From assembly GCA_027475525.1 (NCBI GenBank), contig JAMWFC010000054.1, positions 558,001 through 622,000 on the forward strand: a DNA stretch of 64,000 bases, written 5' to 3'. Of this stretch, positions 56,121-64,000 are shown piece after piece. The translations under genes were made by a program, and so were the position numbers. Source of the stretch: Macrolepiota albuminosa (lineage: Eukaryota; Basidiomycota; Agaricomycetes; Agaricales; Agaricaceae). The notes under the pieces are model-generated. The model searched no databases, was not told where the DNA came from, and was given only the letters and a program-made list of their open reading frames with translations. Numbering within the stretch: the stretch's first letter is position 1; each line of letters opens with the position of its first letter.

Positions 56121-56132
56121 AAGCCCATAACC
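56121..56132 (-). other. Primer binding site of element C, initiator-tRNA anticodon-arm type
   Basis: Immediately after the 5' LTR the minus strand reads GGTTATGGGCTT. This resembles the Drosophila copia primer site, which pairs with an internal fragment (anticodon arm) of initiator methionine tRNA, rather than with a tRNA 3' end. Based on recalled copia sequence, so moderate confidence. Confidence 0.6.
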
Positions 56133-56503
56133 TGTTAGAATCAGTTCCTCACGACCTAGATAGAACAATACAAGATTATTCCTCAGCTCGTTATAATCGA
56201 CTGTATTCGGACTGTACCTAGATAGAACAATACAAGATTATTCTACGGTGCAGTCAGTAAATGTACGTGTCCATGGTAATTGTAAGTTTTACTCACCCTC
56301 AGCTCGTTATAATCGACTGAGGGTGGTATTCTGTATGTACGTGTCTTTTATATGTATGTAAGAGGACAATGGGACCATTGTGTATAAGGATAACAAAGGA
56401 AGAGAGTGGCCAGTTATGGTGGCGTCTGTGGGCGTATGTGATATCTGTGATAATGAATGTGGGCGTACGTGATGATGCGTGGTGACGTCGTTACCGTCTA
56501 ACA
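56133..56503 (-). repeat. 5' LTR of element C
   Basis: 371 bp, identical by eye to 50907-51277. Confidence 0.97.
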
Positions 56504-56943
56504 CATACCTATGCGCGTGATTCTCCTCCCAGAGTTCATCATCTGAAAGAGACATGACCAATCACAACCATTTTAGGTTACTTACCATTCGTGACTTTCC
56601 TCAAATATGGTCTGGACCACTCGGAGAAGAGCGCCTGCCATATCTGATGTCTCCACAATGCACCATTTGTACATTTGTACGGGCGGTGCAATTTTCAAAA
56701 TGGTAATCGGGGTGAATGTCCGAATCATTAAGTTGACACGATATCAGTTTACGTCCAATTGGCATGGGTCGGACCGACAGCAGATCCATACATGACTCCA
56801 AATGCAGCTTCGGTGTCACTGATTGGGAGGATGAACAAAGTAACTACAAAAGACAGAGAGTGGAGCTGCCTATTCATGGCTGCGAATTGGTACTTACTTA
56901 CAGGAAGAGACGTAGACTTTGAGGGACTTGTGCGACGAATCCG

Positions 56944-57046
56944 GCGGAAAGTCTCCTTGAATTGGGACTCCGACTTCGGCAGAGCCTTGCCGAATCCTTG
57001 TCATTTACGAACTGTTCAGTGTCTTGTGCTCTGTCATGTGTTTCGA
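56944..57046 (+). repeat. Dispersed ~105-bp repeat, copy 1
   Basis: GCGGAAAGTCTCCTTGAATT... to ...CATGTGTTTCGA, similar to 60215-60324 with substitutions and a small insertion. The two copies are direct repeats on either side of the Crinkler-RHS-like gene. Confidence 0.75.
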
Positions 57047-57347
57047 GGAGAAGATGCTGAGTGGGATCGGATCTGCCATCTTTGCATGCGTAACAGCGTA
57101 CATCTACTGGTGCATCAAACATAAGCCTTCTAATGAACACGTAGTCTGAGATGGGCTCAAAGCACTGAGGTGAGAGATGAGAAATCGACTGAGGATCTCA
57201 ACTTCACTTTCGTAGATGAAACAAGAATTGAAACGATTGAGTATGGTTACAAACAGCGGTGATACAATTCATACATGCATATTGTGTTAGACAAGTACGA
57301 AACACAGGTCTAACATGTCAGTCACAAAATTCCTTGAGAAACTCAAT

Positions 57348-59810
57348 TCAGCCCCGACCACAAGGACCATGAAGTTCAAGACTCACGTCCAAATAACGCA
57401 AATGTTCTTGGTCATCTCCCCTAACTCCCGGATTCTGCGATTTCCCGATCTTCTCGAGTAATTTCACAATTTCATGTTTAGAAGAAAGTTCTCCGGGTTC
57501 GTCTGCAAAGAGCAAGTCTTTGTAAGTGTAGTTTTGATTTGGTTCGATTACTGTGAAAGTCGAAGAACATGCTCCAGCACACCAGATATCGTACGCAGTG
57601 TATTCGTCGGCCGGCTTGACGTCTCGAGAAGGGTTGCGCCGCGGTGGACTCAATATAGAGACACCTGATTCGGGAGAACCCAGAGCCATAACCATCCTTA
57701 TGAAAGGAATGGGAGGCTGTTTGTCCGGAGGGTTGAAAATCCCTAGTATAAACGGGTCCATATGCGGTTCAAACAGGCGTCCTACGACTTTTGTGGTGTA
57801 CTCAGAGGCGTTTCGAACTTGGCAAAGAATAACAGACACGTTGTCTGGGCCAACGGGTTTTCGAGCATCGAAGACGAACGGGATGACCACATCCACTCCA
57901 GGTTGGTTTTTACGGCATAGTATTGCAGCACCACGTGCGATGAGTCCGTAGAGAGTGCCGCGGTTCATGGCAGAGGCGTGCTCGATCCTGATGAAGTGGT
58001 TGAAATGCACTTCTGAATGCTCAAAGCAACGTTCAAGCGAGACATCATTGTCGGATTCATGTAGAAACATCGGGCGCCCTTCAAGAATATTCGAAAGGTG
58101 AGCTGCAGTAACATAGCGTTCTTCTTCGTCTTCAGCGACTTTAGTGCTTGGACCGTCCGACCGCAGCAAAGCGTTCAGAAAGCTGGTTAACTTCATGTTT
58201 CGGCCGTCCCCGGCGATTGCATCACGTGCCAGTATGAACAGCAGTAGGGCTACCATCCGACCGCGATCGCCATTGTCAATAATGGAATCTTTCAGCACAT
58301 CTCTAAGAAGATAGGCTTGATCAAGTTTGAGCTGTCGGACGATGTAACGGGAACCCTCCGCCAAAATGGGTTCCGAGGCTGCGATGGTGATGACCGTTTC
58401 GTTGTCTTTTTCTATTGCAAGGCAAAAGCGCATGTGATGCTCTACCTGGTCGACTTCCAGCTTTCGTGACATTAACGTCGTGCGGTCAAAGCATAAGGGA
58501 ATCCGGACGGACAAGATTGCTTCAAAAGGGTAATAAATATCCTCTGAGAACATAAAAATGACGGGGAGCAACCTACCGATGTAATCTAGGCCGATTAGTT
58601 CATGTCGGTCAATGTTGCGGCCACCCAGAAGCTTCGTGGCGGCCAAACCCACCATCCTCCAATCTCCTTCATTATAGCGTGTTCCAAACCTGTGCATCAT
58701 GTCAAAAATTGTCAAAAGAGGCAATGGCTCTTGACATGCAGTGGCCGGCCAAACTGGCACATCCATTCAACAGAAACCATATCTCGAAGAAAATGTACGT
58801 CCTTCCCCACTTTTCCGACTGCTAGTTGGTCGAAACCGATGTCTGTAAAAGGAGGGATGAATTGGGAGTTCTGGTAGTTGACGCCTAGAGAACGAGGCAG
58901 GGCATAATTATGCACGCCGTACGTAGAAATAAACACCGAAACTAGAGCTTTCACGTGAGTGATGCAATGTAACGCCCTTTGAAGGCAATGGAAGAAACTT
59001 TCTCCTTCCGCAATTGGAACTGATATCGGTTCAAACAGCCCATGAACTTCGTCAACTGCAAAGACAACAGCTTCGTATCCCTTATCTTTAGCGCAGGAGG
59101 TCAACGCTTTGGCTTTGGCCTCAAGGAAATGTTCCTGTATCATTCAGTGAGCAGATAGCGATAAATGTGACAAGCGGAGTACTTGCAGGAGACGACTTGA
59201 TCTGATTTTCTTGATTTTCAGCCATGTCCAAAATTCTGTTATAAAACTCGACGCGGTAACTGCCTTGCGATTTATAGGATAAACCAGTGGACATAAGGAA
59301 TCTAAACTTTTCTGCTGGCGAACTGTTCAGGTGTGAGGAATCGTGTTCAGGAATTTTACGTATTTCATCGTCGATGTTTTCGAGAACTTCTTTGGTGCAT
59401 GTGAAGACTGCTGACAAGAACGAAAGACATCTCAACGTCACCACGTCGGACCTGCCTGATCCAGATGAGTAAAAGTAAGATAGAGCTTGACCGTCAGATG
59501 GGGGAAACCCTAAAAACCGAGAACCATGGTGAACAACATAGATCAAGAAGAAAAGATACGACTGCTTTGCCTGTATGTTGGAAAGGTCGGAGATTGAGAG
59601 GAATCACAACCAATTTTTTGGCCAGTTCGTCAATCATGCGAGATTTTCCGGTTCCCGACGACTGGAAAATAGGGATGGCTTGTGCATAAAAGGTCTGGGG
59701 TTCTTTGGATGCATAGAATAGAATAATTTCTTCCAAGACCTTGGATGCTAAGCCTTTATATTCAACACCCCAAGAACGTTCCGTTGCTTGGACGATCTCA
59801 GACTAGATTT
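57348..59810 (-). CDS. Crinkler-RHS-like protein: P-loop NTPase fused to a PD-(D/E)XK-like nuclease domain
   Basis: Minus-strand exons: about 59494-59810 (EIVQATERSWGVEYKGLA, Walker A SSGTGKSRMIDELAK), 59160-59546 (FLGFPPSDGQAL, FRVEFYN-like region), 58760-59125 with Walker B VVFAVDEVHG, then 57348-58720. The last part has NRGTLYGLIARGAAILCRKN, GVDVVIPFVFDA and SVILCQVRN, matching the nuclease half of the CR (Crinkler-RHS) type proteins, with D then Q-x-R where D...(E/Q)-x-K is expected. CR proteins are known as effector or selfish-type toxins in several eukaryotes; the role here is not shown. No signal peptide seen. The 5' end is not fixed; exons may extend to about 60060. Confidence 0.65.
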
Positions 59811-60214
59811 GTTACCTTGGCTAAGATACAAACCTCCGACACCTGTAGGCGACAGATAACGCTTCTGAAACATGAGCGTGTGTGAAAGAAGACCTCTCGT
59901 GTGATCATGTGACGGGGGGGGAGAATACTTATGTCCCGCGGGTAGAGCTGAGTCAGCTGAAGCTGATGACTGGGACGCGACGGATATGGCCGCTCGGGTG
60001 GGAGGACCATATGCTTGCGAATTCGCTGACTGACGCCACCGTTGGCGCATACGCGCGAAGTGAATGTATTGTAGACTAATGAATAAAACTAACTAACAGA
60101 CCTGCACGCACGACGATCAGCCCGTGGGCCAAAGAAAAGTAATCAGCTATTCGACTCCTAAAGGTACGCTGGCCCGCGCGTGGGCTGAACTGCTGGCAGG
60201 ATTGTTTACGTCCT

Positions 60215-60324
60215 GCGGAAAATCTCCTTGAATTGGGACTCCGACTTCGGCATAGCATTGCCGAATCCTTGTCATCTGAGCTGTTTACGTTCTGCAGTGT
60301 CTTGTGCTCTGTCATGTGTTTCGA
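60215..60324 (+). repeat. Dispersed ~105-bp repeat, copy 2
   Basis: Partner of 56944-57046, same orientation. Short frames in this area are products of the repeat and are not taken as genes. Confidence 0.75.
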
Positions 60325-60618
60325 TATGTTCTCAAGTTAAGCCGATGATACCGACGTGTACTTTCGTAATTTGCTCCACAGACTGTTGGAATGTGAAAAA
60401 CACTTTAGTATTAAAGCGAGGTCCGAAAAGCCGATGGTGCTCATGGAGCCACTTTTCGGCCGATCACTATGAAGGACCTCACCGGACAAAATTATAGTAA
60501 TTGATTACGTTTTGCAAGAGCTGAATTTCGATCAGAACCATGATTTTATCTAATAGCTTCAATTTTTGAATTTGATCCCCAATTTAGTTCTTACGTCTTT
60601 GTTGTTTGCTTTTGAGCT

Positions 60619-63600
60619 TTGATTTCGGACTCGGACATTCAGGTATTCTCTTCTTTTTTGCGACCTGCTCTTTCTACTCTGGCATTATCATATGCCATCA
60701 ATAGAAGCATGTCAATTGTCAAGGCATATGATCACTGTTACGAAGTGTTGAAGAGCACAGAGCTACTGTCTCATTCTCAGCTTATATGTCGAGGACAGCA
60801 CATCCTCCATGTTCCAAGCCAGGCTGTCAATGTGTCTCTTTCTTTTTATTTGGACATGTCTGTGCATGTGGTCATTCAGCCTCAGAACATGGTGTTCTTC
60901 CTACTTGATACTGTCGAGAAACTACCAATCTTTTCGTCACTGTAAGTATCAACTTTATAATTGTTTTTCAATCTGATATTTCAATATTCATAGGCTTCTG
61001 AACCTGAAAATCCTCAATCAGCTTGCACTCATTGCAATCTTCCATATTTTGCTCATTTTTTACAGCCATCATCCACACCGTCATCAACTGCCTTAAACTT
61101 ATCAGTGTCTACTTCTGCTCAGCTGCCATCTTTTAATTCCTGGATACCTCCTGCAAGAGAATCTACAGCATCAAATGTTTTTTTATCCGGTATGTCAAAA
61201 GCTCTGAATAAATCAATTTATTTATATTTTTAGCTACAGTGAATCAGTCTCGCCGACGGTCATCAAATCGACATCAACTTTCTTTAAGCCCAATTGGGCC
61301 ATCACGCACAGCTGGCATCACTTTGAATCCATCTCTTTCCACTAGTTCTTTTAGAACTCAAAGCCATAATTCACAAGGTCATAGAGTTAGTGGATCTCTT
61401 CCCCATATGTTATCTTCTGGAATAGGTCCAACGACTTATCATTTTGTTGTGTGTATATATCCACAACTAGTATGTAAAATTCTTATACTTATTTGCTCTG
61501 TTGATTAATTGCATAACAGCTTGATGGAACTGTTGATGGCATTGACGATGTTGGTCTTTTCAAACAAATGCGATGTCCAGCCAGTGGAAAAATCAATGCC
61601 TTTGTTACACAAGCAAAAAGTCTTAATTTGGCCTTCAACCTTGATTTATTTGCACATCCCAATGATGAAGTTGCTCCTCATATCGAAACCGCTTTTAAAC
61701 AGCACCGAGAACAAAATAATTTTTTGTATTATCATCCTGAAGGATCATCTTCCTCAAACTCCTCTCCCAGTTGTGTTTTACAATATTCCTGGAACTTTTT
61801 AATTAGCAGAAACGCTGGACAAATATCAACTAAAGGCACCATCTTACATGTTCCCAATAAAGCAATGAAAAGCATCACATTTCGCGAATTAATGGGAATG
61901 TGTGAGCGCTTACCTCAATATGCTCCAATAGCAGATGCTTCTTCCAATACTACTCCACGACACATTCTTTTTATATGTATGTTGATTTGTATTGTATTTT
62001 AAAATATACTAATAATCATTTTCTTAATAATTAGTTCCAATTTATCAAATCATCCAAGGGCCTCTTCATTCACATGATGATAATATAAATCATCTATGTT
62101 TAATGTGCCATATGTGGGATGGCCACTTTACTGAAGTTATCAACGAACCATCATGTGAACCCAACTGCAGAAACTCCTGCTTTCAAAACATGCCTACATC
62201 TCACCCATTCTGTGAAGCAGCATCATTGTCATTTTCAATCACTTCGGATAGCCCATTATCAATGCATGAATCATCAGATATCGGAACTTCTTCATTTATA
62301 TCTTTTGCTACTACGATATCTTCAACAGCAGCAATCCTATCTTCTTTAGCCAATCCTCCTTTCACTTTGCCATCTGAGTCTTTGATAGCTTCTATACTCT
62401 CTGATATTGCACTGGATACCACTTTTTCTGCTACACCATCCAGCATTGGCAACATCCCTGCACCATCTACCATTGCATCCTCCAACTTCATTAATGATGC
62501 TGATTTTGGACAATTTCTCCTCTTTGATGATGAAAGGGAGCAGGACTTTGTCGGACCACTAGCTTCTGAAGAGGAATTCTTGTTGAGAGCTCCTACAGAG
62601 GCCAAAGCTGGAGAAGCGCTATTCAATGCTATTCATGCATCTCTCAACTCTCAGCCAGTGCTAGCTATTTCTGACACTGTTATCAAAAACTGTTCAATAT
62701 CAGCTTTACTCAATTGCAGATTAAATATCGAAATATAAGCCGATTTTGAACATGTATCTATTATAAATTGTTTACATAGTTTCTCTTTTAGTGGATAAGC
62801 CATTGGTCAAGGCCCTGAACAGTCTGCATAGGCAAGCATGATTGAATTCATGGTCAAACAATTTCCCCACTGGCACCCTGTATCTGGCAATTATTTTTCA
62901 CTTTGATTGCAAGACTTTCCTTGGTCCACAGACAATTTTCCCTCATCAAAACTTATGGCTTTATTATTGCTTTATCCCTGCTGCAAAAATACTCATGTCT
63001 TCCAGTGTCTCCTCATATTCTTTCGCTGCTTCTCTATGATTTCTCAGCATCTGTCAATGACCAACTAGTTTCCCTCATGTCTCCAGCCGCTTTCAAACAA
63101 TTATAAACCTGGCCTCCTACCAATATCAAAAATTTAAAAACAACAGAAGAACCGATGATTATGTTGATAGATTATCTGAACCTAGAGGTGCGAGTCATGT
63201 TTTTTTCTAAAGTATTGAATCTCATTATGTTTTAGCTTTCTTTTGTTCAAAGCATATGTAGAAATCAACAGGCTCAACCAATTGTCGATCGAATTGCTAA
63301 TCAACTACGAAACTCTCTTTTATTCGGCATTTCCAACACTCTTCAAGATTTGAAATGCCATCCAGTTTTTGTTGCTGCTCAACAAGGCTTTGATCAGGTC
63401 TTTCCTAGTAGCTCTAAGACGAAAATGGTGAAAATAGTACTGATCATAATTTCGAATATTTTCTGATGCAATTTTTTCTAGTTTTTCCAGGATATATATA
63501 TCACTATATCTATCTGTAGATATATGCACTCCATTTTTCTTGTACATGACCCTAATTAAGTCATCGCACTCCTCACCATATTGCCCTCAGTTGGTCCAAT

Positions 63601-64000
63601 CTCAAGTGAAATGGAGGTTGTTCAAGGCCTGTTTTTACGATCTGTTTTAAGATTTCTCCTAGGGTTTGGTATTCCTGATGATAATACGGCCCATCCTTCA
63701 GATTCTCCATCAGCTATTGATATCACTCATAGAAGTCAATGCTTGTTAACTACGATGACAGGCACTCCTCACATCCAATCATCCAATATCAAGCTTTATG
63801 TATGTCTTTCTTGGCTGTTTTTTAAATATCCTGACGTCTCTCTTTCTTAGTTTCAATTTCCTCAGACTGTAGCTCATGATTATTCTAAACAAGATTATGA
63901 AGCAAGTTCATGATTGTGATAGTACATTTCACAAAAATTGATATTATTTTCTTTAGATTTGTGTGATCCATGTGTGTACTACGACAATGGAGATTGTTCT
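60619..64000 (+). CDS. Large multi-exon basidiomycete protein, possibly HECT-type E3 ligase-like, truncated by the window
   Basis: Exons join through GT-AG introns: about 60619-60941, 60994-61189, 61234-61470, 61521-61974, 62035-62690, later pieces 62903-63106, 63234-63428 and 63476-63800. Readable parts include an early ACTHCNLPYF, GTVDGIDDVGLFKQMRCPAS, LNLAFNLDLFAHPNDE, VLQYSWNFLISRNAGQISTK, FRELMGMCERLPQY and LCLMCHMWDGHFTEVINEP. Acidic low-complexity sequence follows, then GFIIALSLLQKYSCLP and SVLRFLLGFGIPDD. The order resembles long agaricomycete proteins that I tentatively link with HECT-like C-termini; the HECT end would lie beyond 64000. An in-frame TAA near 63560 and frame changes at 62740-62910 suggest unseen introns or decay. 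The start is not identified. Confidence 0.5.

Larger units (their letters stand above)
50907..56503 (-). mobile_element. Element C: intact-looking Ty1/copia retrotransposon
   Basis: 5,597 bp with two 371-bp LTRs that appear identical base for base and perfect CATAC target duplications (50902-50906, 56504-56508). The LTR ends form the inverted repeat TGTTAGA...TCTAACA. Gag and Pol lie on the minus strand in the same frame with one TGA between them. Domain order gag, protease, integrase, RT, RNase H is Ty1/copia. Identity of the LTRs means very recent insertion. Confidence 0.97.
50763..56900 (-). pseudogene. Unknown gene, 3' exons split by a copia insertion in an intron
   Basis: Minus-strand exons 56586-56643, 56509-56542 and 50763-50862 join in one open frame (IWQALFSEWSRPYLRKVTND, then DELWEENHAHR, then EIITCISWMKVENASS...) ending at TGA 50763-50765. 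Introns: 56543-56585 (GTAAGT...TTTCAG) and, before insertion, a 44-nt intron whose donor GTATG is the copia target site. A further exon upstream (about 56760-56820, TEAAFGVMYGSAVGPTHANW) is likely. No domain recognised. Whether the 5.6-kb element is spliced out with the intron or kills the gene cannot be told. Confidence 0.45.

Noticed and set aside
60076..60315. Similar short ORFs at 56898-57140 and 60076-60315 as paralogous genes
   Set aside because: Their similarity comes from the ~105-bp dispersed repeat; neither has coding features beyond it.

Overview
The window is nuclear DNA from a fungus, most likely a mushroom-forming basidiomycete (Agaricomycetes). The support is: genes rich in ~45-65 nt GT-AG introns; clear fungal orthologues (GCN1, CTK3, geranylgeranyl diphosphate synthase); multigene families I associate with agaricomycete genomes (septin/AIG-like P-loop GTPases with a C-terminal membrane segment, Crinkler-RHS-like NTPase/nucleases); and heavy LTR-retrotransposon content. 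The species cannot be named from this sequence.

Layout. 1-14145: an old, broken Ty3/gypsy chromovirus (element A) with a solo LTR of another family in pol and more nested repeats in an unusually long 3' region. 14447-25427: a GC-rich Ty3/gypsy chromovirus (element B) on the minus strand, with LTRs and a 5-bp target duplication ACTTC; it has tandem protease domains, a Tf1-like self-primer site and an antisense spliced ORF. 25708-31010 (minus): a P-loop GTPase gene whose middle runs through a ~3.4-kb AT-rich tandem array. 31011-33550: LINE remnant. 33551-35526 (plus): a second GTPase with ordinary exons. 35651-37154 (minus): GGPP synthase. 38631-47842 (minus): GCN1. 48022-48980 (plus): CTK3, divergent from GCN1. 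49339-49428 (minus): intron-bearing tRNA. 50763-~56900 (minus): unknown gene split by a young Ty1/copia element (50907-56503, identical LTRs, target duplication CATAC) that sits in an intron. 57348-~59810 (minus): Crinkler-RHS-like gene. 60619-64000 (plus): multi-exon gene cut by the window end.

Main discovery. Read on the minus strand, each ~60-bp unit of the 26159-29642 array is a complete spliceosomal intron (GTAAGT...GCTAAT...TTTAG), and successive introns are separated by only 3 nt (three times 6 nt, once 9 nt). The 57 micro-exons keep one reading frame, in phase with ordinary exons on both sides. Each 3-nt exon is then one whole codon. The spelled peptide is hydrophilic at first and then forms a ~22-residue transmembrane-like segment, at the place where the neighbouring paralogue also has a hydrophobic segment. 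The other two phases contain stops. The gene thus appears to build about 60 residues one codon per exon. I know of no described gene like this.
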